Shown here piece after piece: positions 42,616 to 51,233 of a stretch of 64,000 bases of DNA; within the stretch, counting starts at the first letter, position 1; every line of letters starts with the position of its first letter. Source of the stretch: Streptomyces sp. NBC_00285 (GTDB lineage: Bacteria; Actinomycetota; Actinomycetes; Streptomycetales; Streptomycetaceae); the NCBI RefSeq assembly GCF_036174265.1, contig NZ_CP108055.1, positions 2,604,001-2,668,000 on the forward strand, given 5' to 3'. The position numbers were made by a program, and so were the translations under genes. The notes under the pieces were generated by a model. That model saw nothing but the letters and a program-made list of their open reading frames with translations. It was not told the DNA's origin and did no database searches.

Positions 42616-43200
42616 CTACGGCGTCCACCGCGGGTTCCGCCCGCTGAGCCCCAGGGTCCGGTCCAGCAGCGGGGCGTCCGCCGGGACCGGGACGACCGGG
42701 CCGAAGATGGCACCCCGGCCGGGATCGTCGACACAGGCCTGGAGGAAGTCGTGCGAGACCTGGAGCGCGGCCGGGTCCGGGTCGTACGGGCGGCCTGTCG
42801 CGCGGGCCAGGTCCCAGCCGTGGACGATCAGTTCGTCGGCGGCGACGGCAGCGGTGACCTCGCCCGGCATGTCGAAGCCGCCGGCCCGGGTCATGCCGGT
42901 CCAGGCGGCCGGGTCGCGCCAGGCCTCGGCGAGTTCGTCGAGCACCTTGGGAAGTTCCTCGCGCCAGCCGGGGCCGATGTCCGGGACGGAGGCGGTCGGG
43001 GGCGTGTCGGTCGTGACACCGAGGTCCTTGCGGGCGGCGTCACGGAAGGCGGCGGCGAGGTGGAGCAGGTGGCCGAGCAGATTGTGCACCGCGAGCTCGG
43101 GGCACGGCGTGGCGTTCCCCAGCTGATCATCGGTGACCGCGTCGGCGAGACGGGCGATGGCGCGGGTCTGCGGTCCGAGGTCCAGGGTCGGGACGGTCAT
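42616..43200 (-). CDS. TIGR03086 family metal-binding protein (DinB-like)
   Basis: A 194-residue four-helix protein. The family region is ATPCPELAVHNLLGHLLHLA, with metal-binding His residues, and VAADELIVHGWDLARATGRP later. These proteins are related to DinB and mycothiol-dependent enzymes, and the His/Glu set may bind zinc or nickel. MTVPTLDL was taken as start because the longer frame adds non-family sequence; the GAGGAGCG ribosome-binding site precedes it. Function unknown. Confidence 0.85.
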   Translation of the reverse strand: MTVPTLDLGPQTRAIARLADAVTDDQLGNATPCPELAVHNLLGHLLHLAAAFRDAARKDLGVTTDTPPTASVPDIGPGWREELPKVLDELAEAWRDPAAWTGMTRAGGFDMPGEVTAAVAADELIVHGWDLARATGRPYDPDPAALQVSHDFLQACVDDPGRGAIFGPVVPVPADAPLLDRTLGLSGRNPRWTP

Positions 43201-43344
43201 GCGGCGCTCCTCGTGATGTCCGGGCAACGGTTCCGGTGTCGTGAGGGGTGGACCGTCCGCGGCCCGAGAACTCATCGCCCGTTCCCACATCTACGGCACC
43301 TGCCCCATCCCGGCACCGGGGCCTTAGACCCACGATGTCCAGGC

Positions 43345-44718
43345 ATGACCAAGACATGGAAGACATGGACGGTTCTGCGCGACCGTGACTCCGCTGTGTT
43401 CCTCACCGCTGTCGTCGTCTCCGGCTTCGGCACCTCGGCCCTGTGGCTGGTGTCCGGCGTATGGGTCAAGGAGCTCACCGGCTCGGACGGCCTGGCCGCA
43501 CTGTGCATGCTCGCGATGTGGGCGCCGACGCTCGCCGGCCCGCTGTTCGGGGCGCTCGCCGACCGGGTCCGCCGCAAACCCCTGCTGATCGGCGCCAACC
43601 TCCTGCCGGCGGCGCTGCTGCCGGCCCTCTTCGCCGTCGGCGCCCCCGACCGCGTGTGGATCGTCATCACGGTCCTCTTCGTCTATGGCGCGGCGGGCGT
43701 GGTCCATGACGCGGCGGAGTCGGCCCTGGTCGCCAGGGCGGTGGCCCCGGCCCTGCTCGGCGACTTCAACGGGCTGCGGACGGCGATCACGGAGGGCATG
43801 AAGCTGGTGGCCCCCCTGGCGGGCGTGGGTCTCTACGCGGTCTACGGCGGTCCGGGTGTCGCATTTCTGGACGCGATCACGTTCGTGATCGCCGCGCTCC
43901 TGTACGCCCGCCTGCGACCCCACGAGCCCCGACCGGACTCCCCCACGCCACTGTTCAAGCGGGCGCGCACGTTCAGGTGCAGGCCCGGCCGGGCGGCGAC
44001 CGTGGCGGAGGCCGCCGACCCCGCGCCGGTCACCGGGAGCGGGTCACCGCCGTGCGGGCAGCGCTCGACCGCGACCGGTCGCCCGAAGTCACGCGGGCGG
44101 ACCGCGGCAGCCGTAGGTGTCCGCCACATATGGGCCCACCCCACACTGCGCCCCCTGATCCTGGCCGGCGGCACCACCATGCTCTTCGCCGGGCTCAACG
44201 GCGCCCTGATCTACGCCGTACTCGACGGCCTCGGCCGCTCCCCCGCGTACGCCGGTGCGCTGTACGCCGCCCAGGGTGCCGGATCCGTGGCGGTGGGGCT
44301 GGTCTCCGGGCCCGCTCTGCGCCGGCTCGGCGAACGCCGGTTCGCCGCGTACGGCATCGCCCTGACCGCGGTCGCCGCCGGGCTGCGGGCGATCCCCTCC
44401 GACCCGCTCGCCCTCGCGTGCAGCGCGGCCATCGGCGCGGGCCTGCCCTGCGTGCTGATCGCCGCCCTCACCGCCGTGCAGCGCGAGACACCGGACGCGC
44501 TGCTGGGTCGTACGGTCGCCACGGCCCACACCCTCGTGTACGCCCCGAACGTGCTCGGCCTCGCCGTCGGAGCGGCCCTGGTCGAACTGGTCGGCCAGCG
44601 GCCGCTGTCGGCCGTCCTCGGCGTGGTGTGGCTCGCGACAGCCGTACCGCTGTTTCAGAGGCCTGCCAGCGCCTCGCGGATCGCCTCCAGGTCACCGTCC
44701 GACGCCAACCCGGCGTGA
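43345..44718 (+). CDS. Major facilitator superfamily transporter
   Basis: A 457-residue membrane protein with about 11-12 membrane segments. The first half has VFLTAVVVSGFGTSALWLVS and the MFS loop FGALADRVRRKPLLIG. A long loop of about 65 residues, rich in Arg/Pro/Gly, separates the halves (from FKRARTFRCRPG to GRTAAAVGVRHIW) and looks unusual for the family. The last 20 residues (QRPASASRIASRSPSDANPA) are antisense to the end of the convergent gene and may be an extension created by loss of the original stop. Substrate is unknown; drug or small-molecule efflux is common. Confidence 0.82.
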   Translation: MTKTWKTWTVLRDRDSAVFLTAVVVSGFGTSALWLVSGVWVKELTGSDGLAALCMLAMWAPTLAGPLFGALADRVRRKPLLIGANLLPAALLPALFAVGAPDRVWIVITVLFVYGAAGVVHDAAESALVARAVAPALLGDFNGLRTAITEGMKLVAPLAGVGLYAVYGGPGVAFLDAITFVIAALLYARLRPHEPRPDSPTPLFKRARTFRCRPGRAATVAEAADPAPVTGSGSPPCGQRSTATGRPKSRGRTAAAVGVRHIWAHPTLRPLILAGGTTMLFAGLNGALIYAVLDGLGRSPAYAGALYAAQGAGSVAVGLVSGPALRRLGERRFAAYGIALTAVAAGLRAIPSDPLALACSAAIGAGLPCVLIAALTAVQRETPDALLGRTVATAHTLVYAPNVLGLAVGAALVELVGQRPLSAVLGVVWLATAVPLFQRPASASRIASRSPSDANPA

Positions 44719-45815
44719 TACAGCCGGACTTCGGTCGCCCCGAGGTCCCGCGCCCGGGCCACGTCCGCCGCGAGGGTGCCCGGGCTGCCGCCCATCTCCG
44801 AGATGACGGGGAAGTTGGCGGCGATCACCGCGTCCTTCCGGGCCCGGGCGAAGGGCGTGAGCAGGCCCGGCCCGCCCGAGCAGGGCACGACGACACCGTC
44901 CGCGACGGACAGGATGTGCTCGGGGTCGACCCCGGGGTTGGCGCCGACGTGGTAGGTCACGGGGTCCGCGTGCAGCAGGATCTGGAAGCCCTCGGGAGCG
45001 GCCGCCCGGACCGCCCGGACCGCCGTCTCCTGGAGGGTGCGGGCGGTCTCGTCCCGCCACCCACGGGTGGCCGCCGTGTTCGACGCGCCGAGCAGCTTCT
45101 CGACCGTCGGCCAGCCCTCGTCGGTGGCGGTTCCCTGCCACAGCGGCTCCAGGGCGGTGCGTACGGCCGACGCCAACTCGTCGGCGTCGACGCCCTGTTC
45201 GCCGTAACCCGCCCGGCAGGTCGCGCAGAAGCAGAGCGCCATGAGGTACATCCCGGCATCGCCGAGCGGGACCCCGCCGGTCTTGTCGTGCGCGTGCAGG
45301 TGCTGGAGGCCGTACCAGCCGAGGGACTCCAGCTCGGTGCCGGCCGCGCCCGGGCGCACGGCCGCCTCGACGGCGAGGTCGACGAGGTACCCGCGCGTGG
45401 CGGGCTGTGCGATGCAGGGGGCCCACGGGTAGCGGTCGCCGTAGGCATTGACCACGGAGGTGTCCGGGTGCTCGGCGCCCAGGCGGGAGTTGTGCGCGAG
45501 GACGACCCAGGTGTGCACCTCCAGGCCCGCCGCCGACAGCGCGTCGGCGGCCTCGCCGAAGGCGTCGCCCGGGGCCCAGTCGCCGGCCGCGTAGGGGCGC
45601 AGCGCACGCCCCTGCCAGCGGTCGTCCGTCGGGTACAGCACGGACGCGTGCTCGGCGGTGACGATGCGGTGGCGGGGGTGGCGCGGGGTCAGCGCGCGGG
45701 TGGAGTGGTAGGCGGCGGCGAGGGTGGCCTGCCGTACGCCGAGGGCGGCGATGCGGGCCGCGGCCTCCGGGTCCCCGTTGACGTCCCAGGGGTAGACGAA
45801 CGTCGACGCCTTCAC
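44655..45815 (-). CDS. Conserved protein of unknown function, predicted TIM-barrel, linked to KdgD
   Basis: A 386-residue soluble protein starting at a GTG (MKASTFVYPWDVNG) that overlaps the kdgD stop as GTGA. Alternating barrel-like strands and conserved acidic clusters are seen; the middle has a CxxC motif in ALCFCATCRAGYGEQG, possibly a structural metal site. It has no signal peptide. No named family is recognised with confidence; resemblance is to glycosidase-type or putative hydrolase barrels. Strict coupling to kdgD suggests a role in the uronate or aldarate pathway, such as the missing lactone-opening or galactarate step. That is inference only. Confidence 0.65.
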   Translation of the reverse strand: MKASTFVYPWDVNGDPEAAARIAALGVRQATLAAAYHSTRALTPRHPRHRIVTAEHASVLYPTDDRWQGRALRPYAAGDWAPGDAFGEAADALSAAGLEVHTWVVLAHNSRLGAEHPDTSVVNAYGDRYPWAPCIAQPATRGYLVDLAVEAAVRPGAAGTELESLGWYGLQHLHAHDKTGGVPLGDAGMYLMALCFCATCRAGYGEQGVDADELASAVRTALEPLWQGTATDEGWPTVEKLLGASNTAATRGWRDETARTLQETAVRAVRAAAPEGFQILLHADPVTYHVGANPGVDPEHILSVADGVVVPCSGGPGLLTPFARARKDAVIAANFPVISEMGGSPGTLAADVARARDLGATEVRLYHAGLASDGDLEAIREALAGL

Positions 45816-46756
45816 TGCTGCTCCTCCAGGAGTTCGTAACCGCGCTCGATGATCCGCGCGAGTTGCTTCACATGGTCCTCCGCCGGCTCGTGCAGCGGGG
45901 GCCGGACCTCGCCCACCTCCAGTCCGCGCAACCGTACGCCCGCCTTGACCAGCGCGACAGCGTATCCGCGGCCACGCGCGCGCAGTTCGACGAAGGGGCG
46001 GTAGAACCCGTCGAGGAGCCGGTCGGCCGTGGCCCGGTCGCCGTCGGTGAGCGCGCGGTGGAAGGCGAGGGCGACCTCGGGAGCGAAGCAGAAGACGGCC
46101 GAGGAGTACAGGGTGACGCCGATGGCGTGGTAGGCGAGCTGGGTCTGCTCGGCCGTCGGCAGTCCGTTGAAGTAGAGGAAGTCGCCGCCGGGGATCTCGG
46201 TGCGCACGGCGCTGACGGTCCGCTGCATCAGGTCGAGATCGCCGAGGCCGTCCTTGAGACCGATGACGCCGTCCGTGCGGGCCAGTTCGACGACGGTCTC
46301 CGGAGTGAAGACGGCGTTGTCGCGCTGGTAGACGATCACCGGGAGCGGGGTCGAGGCGGCCACCTCGCGGTAGTGCCGCAGCAGCCCTTCCTGCCCGGCG
46401 ATCACGAGGTAGGGCGGCATGGCGAGCAGCCCGTCGGCCCCGGCCGCCTCGGCGAGGCGCGCGTACCGCACGGCGAGCGCGGTGCCGTATCCGGCGCCCG
46501 CGATCACCGGTACGCGTCCCGCCGTCGCCTCGACGGCCGCCCGGACGCACGTCTCGAACTCCTCGGGCGTGAGCGCGTGGAACTCCCCGGTGCCGCAGCA
46601 CGCGAACACGGCCGCGGCGCCCTCCTCCACGCCCCGGCGCACATGCGCGCGGTAGGTGTCGAGGTCGACCGAGCCGTCGGCGCCGTACGGCGTGACCGGG
46701 AAGAACAGCGGCCCGCTGGGGATGCCGAGTCGATGGACGAGGTCGGCAGACGTCAC
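45812..46756 (-). CDS. kdgD: 5-dehydro-4-deoxyglucarate dehydratase
   Basis: A 314-residue DHDPS-family dehydratase/decarboxylase that turns 5-keto-4-deoxyglucarate into alpha-ketoglutarate semialdehyde. The Schiff-base lysine lies in GVIGLKDGLGDLDLM, the substrate loop in FACCGTGEFHALTPEEFETC, and the Tyr in PLPVIVYQRDNAVF; this is the KdgD subfamily pattern. It lies divergent from uronate dehydrogenase, the entry enzyme of the same pathway. The product is the expected substrate of the aldehyde dehydrogenase at 11438-12997. Confidence 0.9.
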   Translation of the reverse strand: MTSADLVHRLGIPSGPLFFPVTPYGADGSVDLDTYRAHVRRGVEEGAAAVFACCGTGEFHALTPEEFETCVRAAVEATAGRVPVIAGAGYGTALAVRYARLAEAAGADGLLAMPPYLVIAGQEGLLRHYREVAASTPLPVIVYQRDNAVFTPETVVELARTDGVIGLKDGLGDLDLMQRTVSAVRTEIPGGDFLYFNGLPTAEQTQLAYHAIGVTLYSSAVFCFAPEVALAFHRALTDGDRATADRLLDGFYRPFVELRARGRGYAVALVKAGVRLRGLEVGEVRPPLHEPAEDHVKQLARIIERGYELLEEQQ

Positions 46757-46862
46757 AGGCTCTCCCTAGAACGAGTAGCACGGGCGATACGAGTGATCAC
46801 GAAAAACACGCGTGCGGGATACTGATCAGAGTTTACATTTATGAACATGGGTCGCGCCACCC

Positions 46863-46909
46863 TTGACGCAACCGGGCAATGATCCTTAGCTTGTCCATGA
46901 ATGTGAATA
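46863..46909 (+). promoter_or_regulatory. Candidate promoter and operator of the uronate dehydrogenase gene
   Basis: TTGACG (46863-46868), 17 bp, TTAGCT (46886-46891) form a plausible vegetative promoter, with transcription expected near 46898. A CCATGAATGTGAAT element lies across that point, and a related TTATGAACATGG element lies 50 bp upstream (46842-46853). They could bind a repressor such as the DeoR or GntR proteins nearby. Confidence 0.4.
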
Positions 46910-46949
46910 CCGTGCACTCATACGGCCGTCGTCCCAAGGAGACCCGAGG

Positions 46950-47774
46950 ATGCCCGCTCCCCGTACCGTTCTGCTCACCGGCGCCGCCGGCGGGCTCGGC
47001 ACCCTGATGCGGGATCTGCTCCCGGACTACGGCTACACCCTGCGCCTGCTCGATCTGCGCCCCGTGGAGGGCGAGCCCGACGCGGTCGTCGCCGACCTCG
47101 CCGACAAAGCTGCGGTGCGCGAGGCCGTGCGAGGCGTCGACGCGATCATCCACCTCGGCGGCATCTCCCTGGAAGCCCCCTTCGAGAAGATCCTCAAGGC
47201 GAACATCGAGGGCACGTACAACCTTTACGAGGCCGCCCGCGAGGAGGGCGTGCCCCGGATCGTCTTCGCGTCCTCGAACCACGCCGTCGGCTACAACCCC
47301 CGCCCGCGGGGCGACACACCTCTCGATCCCAGTGCGCTGATCCCGATCGACGCCCCGCGCCGCCCGGACACCTTCTACGGCCTGTCCAAGTCCTTCGGCG
47401 AGGATCTCGCGCAGTTCTACTGGGACAAGCACGGCCTGGAGAGCGTGTCCGTGCGCATCGGCTCCTGCTTCCCCGAGCCGACCAGCGTGCGCATGCTCTC
47501 GCTGTGGATGAGCCCGGCCGACGGCGCCCGCCTCTTCCACGCGGCGCTGACCTCGCAGGAGGTCGGTCACACCGTGGTCTACGGCTCCTCCGCCAACACC
47601 CGGCTGTGGTGGGACCTGAGCACCGCGCGGGCGCTCGGCTACAAGCCGCAGGACGACTCCGAGCCGTACGCGGAGAAGCTGATCGCCGAACAGGGCGAGC
47701 TCCAGGACGGCAACGAGGGACACGCCCACCTGGGCGGCCAGTTCGTGACGGACCCGCCGATCTGGCCGTACTGA
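46950..47774 (+). CDS. udh: Uronate dehydrogenase
   Basis: Short-chain-type NAD dehydrogenase of 274 residues oxidising D-galacturonate or D-glucuronate to the aldaro-lactone. The cofactor motif is TGAAGGLG (10-17), and the catalytic pair is Y143 and K147 in DTFYGLSKSFG. The family strand ASSNHAVGYNPR and the C-terminal DPPIWPY are typical of Udh. GAGACCCGAGG provides the ribosome-binding site. It is divergent from kdgD and shares the regulatory region. It joins the pectin degradation genes to central metabolism. Confidence 0.92.
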   Translation: MPAPRTVLLTGAAGGLGTLMRDLLPDYGYTLRLLDLRPVEGEPDAVVADLADKAAVREAVRGVDAIIHLGGISLEAPFEKILKANIEGTYNLYEAAREEGVPRIVFASSNHAVGYNPRPRGDTPLDPSALIPIDAPRRPDTFYGLSKSFGEDLAQFYWDKHGLESVSVRIGSCFPEPTSVRMLSLWMSPADGARLFHAALTSQEVGHTVVYGSSANTRLWWDLSTARALGYKPQDDSEPYAEKLIAEQGELQDGNEGHAHLGGQFVTDPPIWPY

Positions 47775-48080
47775 CACCCCTGACATCAGCGGGCGGGCAC
47801 CGAACGGGCCCGCCCGCAGGCATATCCGGGCACGGCCGACGGCCCCTGACTGTGGCGCGACAGCGCCACTCGAGGGGCGCGGGGAACTGCGCGACCAGCC
47901 ACGACGAACCCGCAGCCGCCGTCCGACCGCACACCCCGCCCCCCGTGGGCTCGGCCCGCCCGAACGGGCACACACGGACAGGATCGCTCCCGCAACAGAC
48001 CTGGTCACCACCACCCACCCGCTGTACAACTTCCTGCATACGGCCCGAACGGGCAGCACGACAGGAGGGCGGGTGACCGC
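47775..48080. repeat. Intergenic region with second copy of the short Streptomyces repeat
   Basis: The 306-bp gap between udh and the DeoR gene has no gene. It contains the 43-bp repeat at 47873-47915, differing in one base from 29421-29463, and a GC-rich inverted segment before it (TGTGGCGCGACAGCGCCAC). The rest is GC-rich and unassigned. Confidence 0.7.
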
Positions 48081-48848
48081 ATGACGAGCACCTCGGAAGA
48101 ACGCCAGCGGGAAATCGTCCGTGCCGCTCGCACCACAGGCGCCGTCGACGTCAACACCCTGGCCACTCAACTCGGTGTCGCCAAAGAGACCGTGAGAAGA
48201 GACCTCCGCGCCCTGGAGGACCACGGCCTGGTCCGCCGCACGCACGGCGGGGCCTATCCCGTGGAGAGCGCCGGGTTCGAGACGACGCTCGCCTTCCGGG
48301 CCACCAGCCACGTACCCGAGAAGCGCCGGGTCGCGGCCGCCGCGGCCGAGCTGCTCGGGGACGCCGAGACGGTCTTCGTCGACGAGGGCTTCACCCCACA
48401 GCTCATCGCCGAGGCTCTGCCCAGGGACCGGCCACTGACCGTGGTCACCGCGTCCCTGCCGGTCGCGGGCAGTCTCGCCGAGGCCGAGAACACCTCCGTA
48501 CTGCTGCTCGGCGGCCGGGTCCGCCCCGGCACCCTGGCGACCGTCGACCACTGGACGACGAAGATGCTGGCCGGCTTCGTCCTCGACCTGGCCTACATCG
48601 GCGCCAACGGCATCTCCCGCGAACACGGCCTCACCACGCCCGATCCGGCGGTCAGCGAGGTCAAGGCACAGGCGATCCGCGCCTCCCGCCGCACGGTGTT
48701 CGCGGGCGTGCACACCAAGTTCGGCGCGGTCAGCTTCTGCCGGTTCGCGGAGATCGGCGCGCTGGAGGCGATCGTGACGAGCACACTGCTGCCCTCCTCC
48801 GAGGCCCACCGGTACTCGCTCCTCGGGCCGCAGGTCATCCGCGTCTGA
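48081..48848 (+). CDS. DeoR/GlpR family transcriptional regulator
   Basis: A 255-residue regulator. The N-terminal helix-turn-helix is NTLATQLGVAKETVRRDLRA followed by LEDHGLVRRTHGGAYP, the strongest family mark. The C-terminal sugar-phosphate-binding domain has VFVDEGFTPQLIAEAL, IGANGISREHGLTTPDP and KFGAVSFCRFAEI. DeoR regulators usually sense a phosphorylated sugar or polyol. It leads into the sugar transporter operon with 79 bp between, so it likely controls that operon. The start has a GGAGGG site. Confidence 0.92.
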   Translation: MTSTSEERQREIVRAARTTGAVDVNTLATQLGVAKETVRRDLRALEDHGLVRRTHGGAYPVESAGFETTLAFRATSHVPEKRRVAAAAAELLGDAETVFVDEGFTPQLIAEALPRDRPLTVVTASLPVAGSLAEAENTSVLLLGGRVRPGTLATVDHWTTKMLAGFVLDLAYIGANGISREHGLTTPDPAVSEVKAQAIRASRRTVFAGVHTKFGAVSFCRFAEIGALEAIVTSTLLPSSEAHRYSLLGPQVIRV

Positions 48849-48927
48849 TGTTCCGACCGATGTGTTCAACAGGGGTTCCGCATACCCGGCGAAGCCCCTT
48901 TTACCCCCCTATGTCCAGGAGCGATCC

Positions 48928-50298
48928 ATGCGAACCCAGAGCCGACGACGGCCATCGCGAGCCACGCTCGCCATGGCCGCCGCAGGGACGCTGCTCGCCC
49001 CGCTGCTCTCCGGCTGCTGGGTCGGAGCCGGCGGGACCGGGTCGGGCGGCGATTCCGTCAACGTCCTGATGGTCAACAACTCCCAGATGACGGAGCTGCA
49101 GAAACTGGCCCCGCGCTTCACCGAAGAGACCGGCATCAAGGTCAACTTCACCGTCCTGCCCGAGAACGACGTCCGCGACAAGATCAGCCAGGACTTCGCC
49201 AACCAGGCGGGCCAGTACGACGTCGCGACCCTGTCCAACTACGAGATCCCGATCTACGCCCGCAACGGCTGGCTGCACGAGATGAACTCGTACGTGGCCA
49301 AGGACCCCGCGTACGACGAACAGGACATCCTGAAGCCGATGCGCCAGTCCCTGACCGGCGACGACGGCAAGCTCTACGGCCAGCCCTTCTACGGCGAGTC
49401 GTCCTTCCTCATGTACCGCAAGGACGTCTTCGAGAGGAAGGGCCTGACGATGCCGGCCCACCCCACCTGGACCCAGGTCGCCGACCTGGCCGCCGCGGCG
49501 GACGGCGCCGAGTCCGGCATGAAGGGCATCTGTCTGCGCGGACTGCCCGGCTGGGGCGAGATCATGGCCCCGCTCACCACGGTCGTGAACACCTTCGGCG
49601 GCACCTGGTTCGACAAGGGCTGGAAGGCCCGGCTCGACTCACCCGCCTTCGAGAAGGCGACGAAGTTCTATGTCGACCTCGTCCGCGAGCACGGCGAGTC
49701 CGGCGCCGCCCAGTCCGGGTTCGCCGAGTGCCTCAACAACATGACCCAGGGCAAGGTCGCCATGTGGTACGACGCCACCAGCGCCGCCGGCCTGCTGGAG
49801 GCGGCCGACTCCCCGGTCAGGGGCAAGCTCGGCTACGCCCCCGCGCCCGTCGAGAAGACCGAGTCCTCCGGCTGGCTCTACACCTGGGCCTGGGGCATCC
49901 AGAACGCCTCCCGCAATCCCGACAATGCCTGGAAGTTCATCTCCTGGGCGTCCGGCAAGCAGTACGAGCAACTGGTCGGCGACGAGATCGGCTGGTCCAA
50001 CGTCCCGGCGGGCAAGCGCGCGTCGACGTACACGAACCCGGCGTACCAGAAATCGGCCGCCTCCTTCCAGGAGATGACCAAGCAGGCCATCGAGGGCGCC
50101 CGGCCGAACGACCCGGGGGTGCAGCCGCGCCCGGCGCCCGGCATCCAGTTCGTCGGCATCCCCGAGTTCACCGATCTCGGTACCAAGGTCTCCCAGGAGA
50201 TCAGCGCGGCCGTCGCCGGACGCCAGTCCGTCGAGGCGGCCCTGAAGAGGTCCCAGCAGCTCGCCGAGAAGATCTCCGAGGAGTACGAGGGACGATGA
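48928..50298 (+). CDS. Sugar/polyol ABC transporter substrate-binding lipoprotein
   Basis: A 456-residue SBP_bac_1 lipoprotein. Signal MRTQSRRRPSRATLAMAAAG, lipobox LLSGC (C30). Binding-domain features include NVLMVNNSQMTELQKLAPRF, YDVATLSNYEIPIYARNGWL and KLYGQPFYGESSFLMYRK, which match polyol (sorbitol/mannitol-like) binding proteins. MRTQSRR was taken as the start; the in-frame upstream Met lies in a region without signal features. CCAGGAGCGATC is its ribosome-binding site. ATGA links it to the permease. Confidence 0.92.
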   Translation: MRTQSRRRPSRATLAMAAAGTLLAPLLSGCWVGAGGTGSGGDSVNVLMVNNSQMTELQKLAPRFTEETGIKVNFTVLPENDVRDKISQDFANQAGQYDVATLSNYEIPIYARNGWLHEMNSYVAKDPAYDEQDILKPMRQSLTGDDGKLYGQPFYGESSFLMYRKDVFERKGLTMPAHPTWTQVADLAAAADGAESGMKGICLRGLPGWGEIMAPLTTVVNTFGGTWFDKGWKARLDSPAFEKATKFYVDLVREHGESGAAQSGFAECLNNMTQGKVAMWYDATSAAGLLEAADSPVRGKLGYAPAPVEKTESSGWLYTWAWGIQNASRNPDNAWKFISWASGKQYEQLVGDEIGWSNVPAGKRASTYTNPAYQKSAASFQEMTKQAIEGARPNDPGVQPRPAPGIQFVGIPEFTDLGTKVSQEISAAVAGRQSVEAALKRSQQLAEKISEEYEGR

Positions 50299-51233
50299 CC
50301 GCGACCACCACGGCCCCCCTGGCCACCGCGCACGTACGCACCCCGGACCCGTCCAAGGCCCGACTGCGGGCCTGGGCCACCCGGGCCCCGCTGCTCCCCG
50401 CCCTGATCTTCATGATCGTGGTCACCCAACTGCCCTTCGTGGCCACAGTGGTGATCTCCTTCTTCGACTGGAACGCCCTCTACCCCAAGGCCCGCCACTT
50501 CACCGGCGTCGACAACTACCGTGAGGTGCTGACCGACGCGGACCTGCGCCACTCGGTGTGGACGACGGTCCTGCTGACGGTGACGGTGGTCCTGGTCAGC
50601 CTGGTCCTCGGGCTGCTCCTGGCGCTGCTGCTCGACCGCCGCTTCCGGGGTCGGGGAGTGGTCCGCACCCTGCTCATCGCCCCCTTCCTGGTGGTCCCGG
50701 TGGCAGCCGCCCTCCTCTGGAAACATGTGCTCTACAACCCTGAATACGGCCTGCTCAATGGGTTGTTGCACTATGTGGGCGGCCCACAGCCGGACTGGAT
50801 CTCCAACACCCCGCTGCTCGCGGTCGAGGCGTCCCTCATCTGGCAGTGGACCCCGTTCATGATGCTGATCCTGCTGGCCGGACTCCAGAGCCGCGACCAG
50901 CAGCAGATGGAGGCCGCGCGCGTGGACGGCGCGAGCGGCTGGCAGATGTTCCGCTATCTGACGCTCCCGCACCTGCGCAGGTATCTGGAGCTGGGGGCCC
51001 TGCTCGGCTCGATCTACATCGTCCAGAACTTCGACGCGGTCTTCACCATCACCTCGGGCGGCCTGGGCACCGCGAACCTGCCCTACACCGTCTACCAGAG
51101 CTTCTACCAGGCCCACGAGAACGGCCTCGCCTCGGCCGCCGGCGTCCTGGTCGTCATCGGCTCGATCATCATCGCGACCTTCGCCCTGCGCGTGGTGTCG
51201 TCCCTGTTCCGTGAGGAGGCGGGCCGGGCATGA
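50295..51233 (+). CDS. Sugar/polyol ABC transporter permease (MalF type)
   Basis: A 312-residue permease with six membrane segments; LLPALIFMIVVTQLPFVATV is the first. The ATPase-coupling loop is MEAARVDGASGWQMFRYLTL. The C-terminus is SLFREEAGRA. Overlaps on both sides (ATGA) couple it to the binding protein and second permease. There is no ATPase gene, so a shared ATPase such as MsiK is expected. Confidence 0.93.
   Translation: MTATTTAPLATAHVRTPDPSKARLRAWATRAPLLPALIFMIVVTQLPFVATVVISFFDWNALYPKARHFTGVDNYREVLTDADLRHSVWTTVLLTVTVVLVSLVLGLLLALLLDRRFRGRGVVRTLLIAPFLVVPVAAALLWKHVLYNPEYGLLNGLLHYVGGPQPDWISNTPLLAVEASLIWQWTPFMMLILLAGLQSRDQQQMEAARVDGASGWQMFRYLTLPHLRRYLELGALLGSIYIVQNFDAVFTITSGGLGTANLPYTVYQSFYQAHENGLASAAGVLVVIGSIIIATFALRVVSSLFREEAGRA

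Noticed and set aside
41713..43344. Upstream extension of the MFS frame
   Set aside because: It passes antisense through the MBL and TIGR03086 genes. The MFS fold begins at the ATG at 43345.
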